NCBI GenBank assembly: GCA_013152715.1
Contig: JAADFU010000002.1
Span: forward strand, 22,738-86,737
DNA length: 64,000 nt
Reading direction: 5' to 3'
Source: Calditrichota bacterium
GTDB taxonomy: Bacteria; Zhuqueibacterota; Zhuqueibacteria; Thermofontimicrobiales; Thermofontimicrobiaceae
In this document: piece by piece, positions 1-9,172 of the stretch
Layout: each line of letters opens with the position of its first letter
Numbering within the stretch: the stretch's first letter is position 1
Notes under the pieces: model-generated
The model's database searches: none
Seen by the model: only the letters and a program-made list of their open reading frames with translations
Told to the model about the DNA's origin: nothing
Translations under genes and position numbers: made by a program

Positions 1-497
1 TTGGCACCTATTTTTCGCGCTTGTTCGATTGCTCCGACGACGTAAGGAGTAATTCTGCTGGCGGAAATTCCGCACGCGACATCTTTAGCCGTAAAGCCAA
101 TTGCCATCAAATCGCGGGCTCCGTCCTCTTTTCTGTCCTCGGCGCCTTCCTGGGCTTCCACTAACGCCCTATTTCCGCCGGCAATGATTCCCCGAACCAA
201 ATTTTTATCCGCTCCAAAAGTAGGAGGAATTTCCGAGGCATCTAAAACACCGAGTCTGCCGCTGGTGCCGGCGCCTACGTAAATTAGCCGGCCGCCATTT
301 TTTATTGCATTTACGACGATTTCCACTGCCTGCGCAATGTAAGGAATTTGTTTCTCTACTACCAGGGGAACGGTTTTATCTTGTTTGTTGATCACGAGCA
401 AAATTTCTTCCACACTCATTGAATCCAGCCCCATTGTGTCAGGATTCTGCTTTTCAGTTACCAACGTTTTCAACTTCTCATATAAATTTGATTCCAA
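1..497 (-). CDS. murQ: N-acetylmuramic acid 6-phosphate etherase MurQ (partial, N-terminal part)
   Basis: MurQ cleaves the lactyl ether of MurNAc-6-phosphate to GlcNAc-6-phosphate in cytoplasmic peptidoglycan recycling. About 165 N-terminal residues are present; the gene runs off the left edge. The SIS-domain segment reads GRLIYVGAGTSGRLGVLDAS followed by E-I-P-P-T-F-G, and a later EGAED segment carries the second family acidic residue. No ATG fits: the nearest upstream ATG meets a stop after four codons. The start is therefore taken as TTG at 497, with a GGAGGAG ribosome site about 8 bases upstream. It lies 17 bases after rsmG and is probably co-transcribed with it. It is functionally linked to anmK and a sugar kinase at 22-24.5 kb. 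The family call is secure; the start is inferred. Confidence 0.93.
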   Translation of the reverse strand, partial: MESNLYEKLKTLVTEKQNPDTMGLDSMSVEEILLVINKQDKTVPLVVEKQIPYIAQAVEIVVNAIKNGGRLIYVGAGTSGRLGVLDASEIPPTFGADKNLVRGIIAGGNRALVEAQEGAEDRKEDGARDLMAIGFTAKDVACGISASRITPYVVGAIEQARKIGA

Positions 498-514
498 CTT
501 ACAACTCCTCCATT

Positions 515-1174
515 TTAGACTTTCACGTACACAAGGCATCTTTTTCTTGCCGGATCTACTAATTGATGATCCATTTCTTTGCTTTTCACCGTTTCGATTA
601 GATGGTTTTGCTTCAATTCTTCAATTTCCGAATTCACATCTCCGCCTTTCCAGGCGATGAAAAATCCTTCTTTTTTCAACAATGCTTTTGTCCAACCAAA
701 AACGACAGCGAGTTTTGCCACGGCTCGCGTCACGACAAAATCAAAAGAATGAACTAAGTTATCTTCCCGCCGCAGATTTTCACAGCGATCCATTATCACG
801 CGCACATTTTTTAAATCCAAACCTTCAGCCACTTCCTTCAAAAAAAGCGCTTTCATTCGTTTCGATTCATTGAGAAAAACCTCAAGTTCAGGACGCAAAA
901 TAGCAATGGGAATGCCTGGAAAGCCGCCGCCGCTGCCAACGTCTAACATTTTTCCTTTGTTTGGAACAAAAAAATCAGCGAAGATAGCCAGCGACTCGGC
1001 AAAATGGTGCTCAACAATGTGAGCCGTATCGCTGCGAGAAATCAGATTTGTGCGCTGATTCCATTGCTGCAATAACTGATAATAACGCGCAAAACGGCTA
1101 ATCTGAAAAGCAGAACCCGGTTCGCCTATCAGAGCAAAAATATTCTCTAATTTCTCTCTATCCTCGTTTCTCAT
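515..1174 (-). CDS. rsmG: 16S rRNA (guanine-N7)-methyltransferase RsmG
   Basis: RsmG (GidB) methylates N7 of a guanine in the 530 loop of 16S rRNA using SAM. The 219-aa protein has the normal family length. The SAM-binding motif LDVGSGGGFPGIPIAI lies near residues 76-91, preceded by the typical N-terminal helix and NLISR segment. It sits directly downstream of mnmG, the common gidA-gidB order, with a parS site in the 30-base gap. In many bacteria parA-parB follow; here murQ follows instead. It starts at ATG. Confidence 0.96.
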   Translation of the reverse strand: MRNEDREKLENIFALIGEPGSAFQISRFARYYQLLQQWNQRTNLISRSDTAHIVEHHFAESLAIFADFFVPNKGKMLDVGSGGGFPGIPIAILRPELEVFLNESKRMKALFLKEVAEGLDLKNVRVIMDRCENLRREDNLVHSFDFVVTRAVAKLAVVFGWTKALLKKEGFFIAWKGGDVNSEIEELKQNHLIETVKSKEMDHQLVDPARKRCLVYVKV

Positions 1175-1186
1175 TCTCTTTCAAAT

Positions 1187-1202
1187 TGTTTCACGTGGAA
1201 CA
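1187..1202. promoter_or_regulatory. parS: parS centromere site 1
   Basis: The 16-base near-palindrome TGTTTCACGTGGAACA is, read on the minus strand, TGTTCCACGTGAAACA. This equals the widely conserved ParB-binding parS consensus. It fills the gap between mnmG and rsmG. parS sites normally cluster near oriC and load ParB/Spo0J for chromosome segregation. This copy is about 6-8 kb from the putative origin. Confidence 0.93.
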
Positions 1203-1204
1203 TT

Positions 1205-3091
1205 TTAACCAGCCATCTTTTTCATGGCAACCAATAACACGGCGATATCCGAAGGAGATACTCCGGCAATACGAGAAGCCTGACCTATGGAACGCGGCTG
1301 TATTTTTTTTAATTTCTCCCGCGATTCTCGGGAAAGAGACGCCACATCTTCAAAATTGAAACCCGCCGGGATTTTCTTGTTTTCCAACTTGCGAAATTTT
1401 TCCACCTGCGCTTGCTGTCTTTTTAGATATCCCTCGTATTTGATTTCAATCTCCACTTGCTCGCAAACTGATTTCAGCAGCGAATCTTTTTCCGCTTTAA
1501 AAAGCGGGTGGTCTAAAATTCCCCCGAAATCCTCTAATTTTAATTCAGGCCGCTTGAGCAAATGGTACAGCGATGCCTTTTCAGAAATCGTTGACCGCTG
1601 TCTTTGCTGCAGAATCGGATTAATATCTTCAGGCGCGATCATTGTTTTTTTGAATTCTTCAATGTAACGAGCGATGAGTTGTTTCTTTTGTGTGACGCGT
1701 CGGTAAAAATTTTCGGGTATCAGTCCAAACCCATGCCCGAAATGCGACAGTCGTAAATCCGCATTATCCTGGCGCAGCAGCAGGCGATACTCTGACAGCG
1801 AGGTAAAAATACGATATGGCTCATCGATTTCGCGATTAATCAAATCGTCGATCAAAACGCCAATGTATGCCTGAGATCTATCGAGAATGAAAGGCGATTC
1901 ATGGCGTAATTTTCGTGTTGCATTTACCGCAGCCACAAATCCCTGCACTGCTGCCTCTTCGTAACCGGACGTGCCATTTATCTGACCAGCAAAATAGAGA
2001 TTTTCCACCAACTTGGTTTCCAGTGTTGCTTTCAATTGGTTGGGCGGAAAAAAATCATATTCGATGGCGTAGCCCAGACGAGTTACCTTGACATTTTCCA
2101 GCCCCGGCACGGTGCGCAAACCTAAAATTTGCGTATCTTCGGGCAAAGAAGTAGAAAATCCGTTCACGTAATACTCGCTTGTATCCCTGCCTTCGGGTTC
2201 GAGATAAAGCTGATGACTAATTCTGTCGGGAAATTGATCCAGCTTGGTCTCTATTGAAGGACAATAGCGCGGGCCCACGCCGATTATTTTCCCGGCAAAC
2301 AGCGGCGACCGGACAAATCCAGAACGGAGAATTTCGTGAGTCTTTTCGTTAGTCGCCGTCAAAAAACACGGCACCTGCTGCTGGGTAATTTTTTCCGTTT
2401 GAAAAGAAAACGGTACCGGCTCCGGGTCTCCGGGCTGTTCGACCATTTTGGTGAAATCAGCCGTTCTGCCGTCGATGCGCGGCGGTGTTCCCGTTTTAAG
2501 TCTGCCGGCACGAAAACCGATTTTCACAAGACTCTCAGTGATCCCGGTCGCGGCAAATTCCCCGGCTCGCCCAGCAGGAAAACTCGTCATGCCAATATGT
2601 ACCAGCCCATTCAAAAAAGTACCCGCCGTCAGAATCACTGCTTTGCCACGAATCTCGCTGCCGGTAAAAATACGAACGCCAACACATTTGTTTTTTTCTA
2701 CAAGCACCTCAGTGGCCATCGCCTGCAGTAAATCCAGATTCTCTTGCTTTTCTATGGCACGACGCATACGCACGCTGTAGCCCAGTCGATCCGCCTGAGC
2801 GCGCAGAGACCACACAGCCGGGCCTTTGGATTTATTCAACATGCGAAATTGGATTCCTTCGTCATCGATAGCTTTTCCCATTTCTCCGCCCAAAGCATCT
2901 AGCTCGCGCACCAAATGTCCTTTGGCCAGACCTCCGATTGCCGGGTTGCAGGACATCTGGGCAATGGTAAAAATATTCATGGTGATGAGAAGTGTTTTCA
3001 TTCCCATTCTCGCCGCAGCAAGGGCAGCCTCACTTCCGGCGTGCCCCCCGCCAACAACGATGACGTCGTACTGTTCTCTGAAATTGCTCAT
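1205..3091 (-). CDS. mnmG: tRNA uridine-5-carboxymethylaminomethyl modification enzyme MnmG (GidA)
   Basis: MnmG is the FAD-binding partner of MnmE in making cmnm5U34 in the wobble position of tRNAs. The 628-aa product has the dinucleotide-binding motif VVGGGHAGSEAALAAARMG near residues 12-30. The conserved SCNPAIGG segment places a cysteine at about residue 48, and a TGTPPRIDGRT block follows later. The C-terminal helical domain ends in the usual IAGVSPSDIAVLL helix. Length is standard. It is flanked on both sides by parS sites. mnmE lies immediately upstream on the same strand. Confidence 0.97.
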   Translation of the reverse strand: MSNFREQYDVIVVGGGHAGSEAALAAARMGMKTLLITMNIFTIAQMSCNPAIGGLAKGHLVRELDALGGEMGKAIDDEGIQFRMLNKSKGPAVWSLRAQADRLGYSVRMRRAIEKQENLDLLQAMATEVLVEKNKCVGVRIFTGSEIRGKAVILTAGTFLNGLVHIGMTSFPAGRAGEFAATGITESLVKIGFRAGRLKTGTPPRIDGRTADFTKMVEQPGDPEPVPFSFQTEKITQQQVPCFLTATNEKTHEILRSGFVRSPLFAGKIIGVGPRYCPSIETKLDQFPDRISHQLYLEPEGRDTSEYYVNGFSTSLPEDTQILGLRTVPGLENVKVTRLGYAIEYDFFPPNQLKATLETKLVENLYFAGQINGTSGYEEAAVQGFVAAVNATRKLRHESPFILDRSQAYIGVLIDDLINREIDEPYRIFTSLSEYRLLLRQDNADLRLSHFGHGFGLIPENFYRRVTQKKQLIARYIEEFKKTMIAPEDINPILQQRQRSTISEKASLYHLLKRPELKLEDFGGILDHPLFKAEKDSLLKSVCEQVEIEIKYEGYLKRQQAQVEKFRKLENKKIPAGFNFEDVASLSRESREKLKKIQPRSIGQASRIAGVSPSDIAVLLVAMKKMAG

Positions 3092-3111
3092 TCTTATTTT
3101 TCTAAAAAATT

Positions 3112-3127
3112 TGTTCCACGTGAAACA
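3112..3127. promoter_or_regulatory. parS: parS centromere site 2
   Basis: TGTTCCACGTGAAACA matches the consensus ParB-binding site exactly. It lies between the mnmE stop and the mnmG start, about 21 bases upstream of the mnmG ATG. With site 1 it brackets mnmG at a spacing of about 1.9 kb. Confidence 0.94.
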
Positions 3128-3148
3128 ATTAAGTTAACGATTCGATTC

Positions 3149-4534
3149 TTATTTTCCAATACAAAATTGAGAAAAGATGTGATTTAAAATATCCTCACTG
3201 GTCACTTTGCCGCTGATTTCTCCCAGATGATCAAGGGCGTCTCTGAGATAGACAGCGATGAATTCAGAGGAAAGCCCTTTTTTTAATTCTTCTTTTACTT
3301 TTTCTAAATCGTCCGCAGCGTTTTTCAGTGCTGAAAAATGGCGCAGGTTTGTCACCATTACTTCCGAATTTTGCAATGGCGCAAAACTTTTCACTAATGA
3401 AATTATTTCATTTTCAAACTGCTTAATGCCTATTTTTTTTAATGCGGAAAGTTGCAATATTCTGACATTATTTTTAAATAGCTCTTTTTTTTCGATTTTT
3501 TGTGGTAAATCGCTCTTGTTTATTGCTCGAACATAACCTGCCGGCTGCTGCCGATCGATGAAATCCATAATTTCAACATCTTCGCGGGAAATATTTTCTG
3601 ATCCGTCAAAGACGTGCACGACGATATCCGCGCCTCGCAAATATTCTCTGGCGCGGCGAATCCCCTCTTGCTCGATAACATCATCGGATTTTTTGATGCC
3701 AGCGGTGTCAAAAATGCGAAATAAAATTCCCTGAATATCCAGTCTCACTTCCAGCGCATCTCTCGTCGTTCCCGGAATGTCAGTCACAATGGCACGTTCC
3801 TCATTAGCCAGTGCGTTCAACAAACTCGATTTTCCGACATTCGGTTTGCCGACGATAACCAATTTCACGCCGTCACGAGCAATTCTGCCAGCTTGGTAAG
3901 TGTCAATTAATTGTACCAGCTCCTCGCGAATTTTATCCACTTGGGCGATGAACTCAGCGCGATCGACAAATTCCACATCTTCTTCGGCAAAGTCCAACTC
4001 CAATTCCAACAAAGAAAGTGCATGAATGAGCTGCTCGTAAATTTCCCGAATTCGCAGGGAAAGTTTTCCCTCCAACTGTCGCAGCGACGCCTGCAAACTA
4101 AATTCGGTTTGCGACTGAATCAAATCAGAGACGGCTTCCGCCTGAGATAAATCGACTCTGCCGTTCAAAAATGCTCTCAGCGTAAATTCCCCGGGCTCCG
4201 CCAATCGCGCGCCGCTTTCAACGAGTAATTCCAAAATTCGCTGGCTGACGTACACGCCGCCGTGGCAATTTATCTCGACCAAGTCTTCGCCGGTGAAAGA
4301 ATGAGGCGCCTGAAATTTCATAACAATCACTTCGTCGACGAGATTTTCGCCGTCATAAATTTTTCCGTAAGTCGCTTTCCAATTTTCAATCTCATCGAAA
4401 TTGCTCTGGCAGCGAAAAATGCGTTTCACGATTTCAAAACTCTTCTCACCGCTGAGGCGGACGATAGCAATTGCTCCCTGTCCAAAAGGAGTGGCAATCG
4501 CGGCAATTGTATCTTCAGTTTGGTACTTTTTCAT
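3149..4534 (-). CDS. mnmE: tRNA modification GTPase MnmE (TrmE)
   Basis: MnmE is the GTPase that acts with MnmG on wobble uridines and uses a folate C1 donor. The 461-aa protein has the N-terminal tetrahydrofolate-binding domain (about residues 1-120). A helical domain is interrupted by a Ras-like G domain with G1 GKPNVGKSS, a TT in switch I (PGTTRD), G3 DTAGI and G4 NKSD. The C-terminal CIGK contains the family cysteine. All key residues are present. It is the first gene after a terminator-like hairpin, so it may head its own transcript with mnmG, rsmG and murQ. Confidence 0.97.
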   Translation of the reverse strand: MKKYQTEDTIAAIATPFGQGAIAIVRLSGEKSFEIVKRIFRCQSNFDEIENWKATYGKIYDGENLVDEVIVMKFQAPHSFTGEDLVEINCHGGVYVSQRILELLVESGARLAEPGEFTLRAFLNGRVDLSQAEAVSDLIQSQTEFSLQASLRQLEGKLSLRIREIYEQLIHALSLLELELDFAEEDVEFVDRAEFIAQVDKIREELVQLIDTYQAGRIARDGVKLVIVGKPNVGKSSLLNALANEERAIVTDIPGTTRDALEVRLDIQGILFRIFDTAGIKKSDDVIEQEGIRRAREYLRGADIVVHVFDGSENISREDVEIMDFIDRQQPAGYVRAINKSDLPQKIEKKELFKNNVRILQLSALKKIGIKQFENEIISLVKSFAPLQNSEVMVTNLRHFSALKNAADDLEKVKEELKKGLSSEFIAVYLRDALDHLGEISGKVTSEDILNHIFSQFCIGK

Positions 4535-4556
4535 AAATCAAAACAATCTGATATAC

Positions 4557-4587
4557 AAAAAGCCCCACCAGAGTCATAGGGCTTTTT
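4557..4587 (-). terminator. Rho-independent terminator between yidC and mnmE
   Basis: A 9-bp perfect stem (AAAAAGCCC paired with GGGCTTTTT, 13-base loop) lies in the 79-base gap after the yidC stop. The transcript has a U-rich 3' side. It probably separates the rpmH-rnpA-yidD-yidC unit from mnmE-mnmG-rsmG-murQ. Confidence 0.75.
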
Positions 4588-4613
4588 GAAATGAGAAAAA
4601 TTTTTCTCGAAGT

Positions 4614-6485
4614 CTATTTTCGATTTCTTTTCTTTTTATTGCGGTCTACAGGTTTCATGACTACCGGTTTTGTCACCACAACTTGCTCTGGTGTCGCCTT
4701 ATTTTCCGGAATATATTTTTGCTGTATCATCGAAAAGAGATTAAATAAAGTGTAATACAAATTCAGCCCGCTGGGAAATGAATTAAATAACAGCGTAAAA
4801 AACGCGGGCATCATGTAAACCATCGCTTTCTGTTTCGGATCGCGCATGGTCATTTTTTGCTGCAAAAACATAGTCACACCCATCAAAATCGGCAGCACAT
4901 TCACCAGATTTCCGTAAAACGGAATGGAGAAAGGCAACACGGCAATCGTGTCTGGCGCGGACAAATCTTTTATCCACCAGATGAATGACGCATCGCGCAA
5001 CTCAATTGTATTGCGAAAAATGATAAAAATGGCAAACAACAACGGCATCTGTAACAATTGCGGCAGACAGCCGCTCACCGGATTGACGCCTTCCGTTTTG
5101 TACAATTTCATCGTCTCTTTATTCAATCGCTGCGGATCTTTGCCGTATTTCTCCTTCAGTTCATTTAACTTGGGCTGCAAACTCTGCATACGATGCATGG
5201 ACCCATAACTTTTTCGCGTCAGCGGCCAGACGATAATTTTAATCAAAATGGCAAACAGAATCAAAACTACGCCGTAATTGGGAATAAATTTGTGCATAAA
5301 AATAAATACTTTCAATACCAATTTGGCGAACGGCCTGATGACTGACATGCCAAAATCCATCAGTTTTGCTAATGTGGGATGGTATTTTTTCAAGCGAAAA
5401 TAATCCATCGGCCCAATGTAGACGCGATAACGATAAGAAACAATGTTGGCATTGGACGTCGGCGGAAATTGATTTTTTAGATGAATCGCATATTTTTTTA
5501 ACACGCGATTTCTTAAATCTTTTTCTTTATAAATTTCAGACGTCTCGCCGTACAACGTGGGTTCAATTTCTTTATCCGTCTCCGGAATAATGATCATGGT
5601 GAAATATTTAGTACGAATCGCGGTCCAATCCACGCTACCGCTAAAATCAGACCTCTGCTTGCGAATACCCGGTTTGTCTGGCAATTTCAATTCCTCTTTT
5701 TCACCGCCCTGATAAACGTAAGCTTTGGAATAGTTGACATCCTCTTTGCTGATATGACCCTGATAATCGAGTTCAGCATATTTGAGACCTGATTCCCAAT
5801 TCAGGAAATAAATACCGTTATCAAAAAAGTTTGTCAAATTTTTAAATGTTAAATACAGATCGATAAGATACTCATCTCGATGAAAAACGAGTGTTTTTAT
5901 GATTTGACGATTTCTTCCCAGATCTAAAGTAAATTTCAGCGTATCTGTCATTTTTCCGTCTGAAAAGTCTATTTTACGCTTATTTGGAGTGAAAATCGCG
6001 TCATACGTATTCAAAGTATCGCCCTGATAAATGAAAGCGACACCTAAATTTCCGTATCCGTGATTTTGAATTAATTCGACTTTTTGATCGCCGTCATAAT
6101 TGTATTTTTTTAACGTCCACTGTGAAATAACGGCGCCGCGGGGATTAATTTTCGCTACATAGTTATCAGTTTCAATCGTGATGTCGCTGACATACACATT
6201 TTTCCCTGCCGCCAACTTTTCAGCAAGAGGGCTGGACGGCAAAGATTTATTCTGTTGTTCCTTATTCTCAATCTGAACCGCTGCGACGGGAGCGGTACGC
6301 TGTGCTTCTTTTTTCGCTTCAGTTCTGATGCTATCTGCAATTGCACTCCGCGCACTATCGCTGGCCACGCTTTGTGTCAAATCTGCCGGCGACATTTTTA
6401 ACACTTTCTCTTTATAAAATTTCGTCTGCATAAGAACGAGAATCAAGCCAATTAATACGAACGCCGCTATAGTTTTTTTATCCAT
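4614..6485 (-). CDS. yidC: Membrane protein insertase YidC
   Basis: YidC inserts and folds inner-membrane proteins, alone or with SecYEG. The 623-aa protein has the Gram-negative architecture. It has an N-terminal anchor (about residues 7-21), a low-complexity linker rich in A/Q/S, and a large periplasmic beta-sandwich (about 90-350). The conserved multi-spanning core starts near KLVLKVFIFMHKF and includes the cytoplasmic coiled hairpin around SMHRMQSLQPKLNELKEKYG. The tail is strongly basic (NKKKRNRK), as expected for ribosome contact. It lies downstream of rpmH, rnpA and yidD, the classical order. Confidence 0.97.
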   Translation of the reverse strand: MDKKTIAAFVLIGLILVLMQTKFYKEKVLKMSPADLTQSVASDSARSAIADSIRTEAKKEAQRTAPVAAVQIENKEQQNKSLPSSPLAEKLAAGKNVYVSDITIETDNYVAKINPRGAVISQWTLKKYNYDGDQKVELIQNHGYGNLGVAFIYQGDTLNTYDAIFTPNKRKIDFSDGKMTDTLKFTLDLGRNRQIIKTLVFHRDEYLIDLYLTFKNLTNFFDNGIYFLNWESGLKYAELDYQGHISKEDVNYSKAYVYQGGEKEELKLPDKPGIRKQRSDFSGSVDWTAIRTKYFTMIIIPETDKEIEPTLYGETSEIYKEKDLRNRVLKKYAIHLKNQFPPTSNANIVSYRYRVYIGPMDYFRLKKYHPTLAKLMDFGMSVIRPFAKLVLKVFIFMHKFIPNYGVVLILFAILIKIIVWPLTRKSYGSMHRMQSLQPKLNELKEKYGKDPQRLNKETMKLYKTEGVNPVSGCLPQLLQMPLLFAIFIIFRNTIELRDASFIWWIKDLSAPDTIAVLPFSIPFYGNLVNVLPILMGVTMFLQQKMTMRDPKQKAMVYMMPAFFTLLFNSFPSGLNLYYTLFNLFSMIQQKYIPENKATPEQVVVTKPVVMKPVDRNKKKRNRK

Positions 6486-6513
6486 TGATTAAACCTAATT
6501 TTTTTGTGATGAA

Positions 6514-6723
6514 TTATTTTACCGGATCGTACCCGCCTTTGTTAAAAGGATTACATCTTAAAATTCGCCAAATCGCCATCAGCAATCCTTTGATCGCCCC
6601 ATGCTTTTGTATGGCCTGAAAAGAATACTGCGAGCATGTCGGATAGAATCGACAGGACGGTAAAAAAAAAGGCGAAATCGCCTTTTGATAAAACCGAATA
6701 AGAAACATGAAAACGTATTTCAT
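6514..6723 (-). CDS. yidD: Membrane protein insertion efficiency factor YidD
   Basis: This is a small 69-aa protein of the YidD/DUF37 family, an inner-membrane-associated helper of YidC-mediated insertion. The family signature is visible: FYQKAISPF, then three cysteines in the [12 protein letters not shown] block, HGAIKG and [13 protein letters not shown]. It lies 28 bases upstream of yidC and 67 bases after rnpA. Confidence 0.95.
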   Translation of the reverse strand: MKYVFMFLIRFYQKAISPFFLPSCRFYPTCSQYSFQAIQKHGAIKGLLMAIWRILRCNPFNKGGYDPVK

Positions 6724-6790
6724 AACAGACGCTTCTTTAAGATGTTTGTTCAGTCAATTAAATATCAAAAGAAATAAATCACGAGAACTA

Positions 6791-7153
6791 TTATTCGCCA
6801 ATCTTTTCTGTCCGCCTCATTTCTGATACTAATTCTAAAATTTGATTTTTCAATTCTTGAAAATCATAACTCGTTCCCCTGGCCAATAAAATACAGTGAT
6901 ATTTTTCTGGAAAAAAATTCTTGTTCTGGCGGTAGATTTCTCTCAATTTTCTCTTCAATCGATTTCTGTGAACTGCTTTCCTGATTCGTTTGGAAACGAC
7001 AAAACCGATTCTTTTTTCATCTGCTTTCAAATAAAATAGAATGGTATGGGATTTTTGCAACGAACGCCCGTTTTTAAAAACCAGATCAAAAGAACCGTAT
7101 CCTCTTAAAATTTCGTTTTTCAAAAGCCTCGCTTTTTTTCGGGAAGACCCCAT
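6791..7153 (-). CDS. rnpA: Ribonuclease P protein component RnpA
   Basis: RnpA is the protein subunit of RNase P, which removes 5' leaders from pre-tRNAs. The 120-aa basic protein has the RNR motif in VHRNRLKRKLREIYR (R63-N64-R65) and the central KRIGFVVSKR strand. It starts 11 bases after the rpmH stop, which supports the ATG at 7153 and tight co-expression with L34. Confidence 0.95.
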   Translation of the reverse strand: MGSSRKKARLLKNEILRGYGSFDLVFKNGRSLQKSHTILFYLKADEKRIGFVVSKRIRKAVHRNRLKRKLREIYRQNKNFFPEKYHCILLARGTSYDFQELKNQILELVSEMRRTEKIGE

Positions 7154-7164
7154 ACCAGTAAATT

Positions 7165-7308
7165 TTATTCATCGCTGACAGTTAATCTTTTCCGGCCTTT
7201 AGCGCGACGTCGTTTCAAAACCAGTCTGCCGGCCTTGGAACTCATTCGCGCTCGAAAGCCATGTTTATTCACTCTTTTTCTGTTGCTCGGCTGAAAAGTC
7301 CGTTTCAT
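7165..7308 (-). CDS. rpmH: 50S ribosomal protein L34
   Basis: A short 47-aa gene read directly from the minus strand. It starts [20 protein letters not shown] and continues [22 protein letters not shown], the canonical L34 sequence, with a short acidic extension (TVSDE). It is the first gene of the rpmH-rnpA-yidD-yidC cluster, divergent from dnaA, the classical bacterial origin arrangement. A good promoter lies 60-90 bases upstream. Confidence 0.97.
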   Translation of the reverse strand: MKRTFQPSNRKRVNKHGFRARMSSKAGRLVLKRRRAKGRKRLTVSDE

Positions 7309-7367
7309 TTTTCTCTCACCTCTTCTTTCTGCTCATATTTTCTTATTCCATAATTTTTCAAACTCTA

Positions 7368-7396
7368 AAAATATTAAAAATATTGGAAAAAGTCAA
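7368..7396 (-). promoter_or_regulatory. Promoter of rpmH-rnpA-yidD-yidC
   Basis: On the minus strand the -35 is TTGACT (7396-7391), the spacer is 17 bases, and the -10 is TATTTT (7373-7368). The gap to the rpmH start is 59 bases. The TTGACT(TT) -35 recurs at the dnaA, bioY, STAS-gene and thyX promoters of this window, which supports the call. Confidence 0.65.
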
Positions 7397-7465
7397 GTTT
7401 TTTTTCAAGTTATTTCAATTTGGCACATGACAAAATTGTCAAATTAAAATTATCACGTTTTATCA

Positions 7466-7493
7466 TTGACTTTGACAGATTTTTTTTTAAATT
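7466..7493 (+). promoter_or_regulatory. Putative dnaA promoter
   Basis: TTGACT (7466-7471) and TAAATT (7488-7493) are spaced by 16 bases. The -35 and spacer are part of a 23-base stretch identical to the bioY promoter (21629-21651). The 5' leader to dnaA would be about 300 bases and includes the DnaA boxes. Confidence 0.45.
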
Positions 7494-7807
7494 AGAGTTG
7501 TGGGAAAAGCTTACTTCTATTTAAGAAATTGTGGATAACTACAACGGATATTGATTTTGAGTTTTCCATTCCGACTTTCCAAAAAACAAATACCCAAATT
7601 TTATTATTAAAGTCATATTTTTTAACGCTATATTTTTTTGTTTTTAATGAAGTTATGTTTAATTAATATTAAACGCTGAATTATTCTTGTCGTGATTGCG
7701 GTTAAATTGACACAAAATTTTTAACCGATAAATTTTTAAGCCTTTACAACGGTTTTGTGAATAAGTTGTGGACATTGTGAGTAAACTTAGCAATATGGAG
7801 TTTTAAA

Positions 7808-9172
7808 ATGCCAGTCAATCATGTGGACATCTGGTCGAATATTTTGGAGATCATCCGGCCAAAATTAAACGAGCAAGCATTTATGACCTGGTTCCATCCG
7901 ATCAAGCCGATTAACGTACTCGACAACCAATTGACTGTACAAGTGCCTAGCCAATTTTTTTATGAATTTTTAGAATCACACTACAAAGAAATTATCGACG
8001 CGGCGACTGTTGAAGAGATGGGAAACGGAGCAAAAATTATTTATTCCATCGTTGTCGATCAAAACACTTCCGCCGACGTCAATCAGCCTCCACTGAAATT
8101 GCCGGAAAAAGCTCAAGATAAAATGTCGCTTTATTTGAATCGACTCAATGAAAGATACACCTTTGATAATTTTGTCGAAGGAAGCAATAACCAATTCGCC
8201 CGGGCGGCGTCCCTTGCCGTTGCCAACGATCCTGGCGGCACCAGTTTTAATCCTCTGGTTATTTACGGCGGCGTCGGCTTAGGCAAAACACATCTAATCC
8301 AGGCTATCGGAAATTACTTGCTGCGAAACACAAACGGCAAGACAAAACGAGTGCTTTATATTTCCAGCGAAAAGTTCACAATTGATTTCATTGATTCTAT
8401 TCAGAATAACAAAATGACCGAATTCAGTAATCACTACCGAAATGTCGATGTGTTGCTTGTGGATGATATTCAATTTCTTACTAATAAAGAGAGAACGCAG
8501 GAAGAATTTTTTCACACTTTCAACACCATCCACCAAAACAAAAAGCAAATTGTGCTGACATCCGATAGACCGCCAAAAGAATTAAAGGGAATAGAGGAGC
8601 GCCTCATCTCTCGTTTTCAATGGGGATTGGTCACCGATATTCAAGCGCCGGATCTGGAAACCCGCATCGCTATTTTACAGAAAAAAGCGGAGGAAAATCA
8701 ACTGACGTTGCCTAAAGAAATAATCCATCTTTTCGCGACAAACATCACCACTAACATTCGCGAGTTGGAGGGTTCATTGATTCGGCTGTTAGCCGCTTCG
8801 TCTTTGACAGGAAAAGACATCAACGTCGAGTTGGCAAAAAATGTATTGAAAGATTTGCGTCTGGTCAGGAAAAGACAAATGAGTATCGAAGATATCCAGC
8901 GCATTGTGTGCGACCATTACAGCATTCCCGAAGATTTAATCCGCGCAAAAAACAGAAAGAAGGAAATTGCTCTTGCGCGACAAATCGCCATGTTTCTTTG
9001 CAAAAAATACACCAATCACAGCTACATCACCATCGGCTTGCATTTCGGAGGCCGCGACCATTCAACGGTAATTCACGCCATCAAAACCGTTGAGAATTTC
9101 ATAAAAACCAATAAAAAAACAAAAGAAAACGTGCAGGCGCTCGAAAGAAAAATAGAATTAGAGAGCATTTGA
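7808..9172 (+). CDS. dnaA: Chromosomal replication initiator DnaA
   Basis: DnaA is the AAA+ initiator that binds DnaA boxes and opens oriC. The 454-aa protein has the N-terminal DnaB/DnaD-interaction domain (about 1-80), a short linker, and the AAA+ domain with Walker A GGVGLGKTH (154-162) and Walker B LLVDDIQF (about 216-223). A sensor II arginine region follows. Domain IV ends with the DNA-binding signature FGGRDHSTVIHA. GGAG lies 7 bases before the ATG. The gene is flanked on both sides by DnaA-box clusters. Confidence 0.98.
   Translation: MPVNHVDIWSNILEIIRPKLNEQAFMTWFHPIKPINVLDNQLTVQVPSQFFYEFLESHYKEIIDAATVEEMGNGAKIIYSIVVDQNTSADVNQPPLKLPEKAQDKMSLYLNRLNERYTFDNFVEGSNNQFARAASLAVANDPGGTSFNPLVIYGGVGLGKTHLIQAIGNYLLRNTNGKTKRVLYISSEKFTIDFIDSIQNNKMTEFSNHYRNVDVLLVDDIQFLTNKERTQEEFFHTFNTIHQNKKQIVLTSDRPPKELKGIEERLISRFQWGLVTDIQAPDLETRIAILQKKAEENQLTLPKEIIHLFATNITTNIRELEGSLIRLLAASSLTGKDINVELAKNVLKDLRLVRKRQMSIEDIQRIVCDHYSIPEDLIRAKNRKKEIALARQIAMFLCKKYTNHSYITIGLHFGGRDHSTVIHAIKTVENFIKTNKKTKENVQALERKIELESI

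Larger units (their letters stand above)
7309..7807. other. dnaA upstream region: AT-rich, DnaA boxes (possible part of oriC)
   Basis: This is a 499-base non-coding, very AT-rich divergent region between rpmH and dnaA. It holds a perfect DnaA box on the minus strand (TTATCCACA, 7530-7538) and TTATTCACA (7756-7764), with a weaker box next to it at about 7766-7774. A long AT-rich stretch (7590-7680) could serve as an unwinding element. The boxes close to the dnaA start also fit DnaA autoregulation. The strand switch of the genes here fits an origin. Confidence 0.6.
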
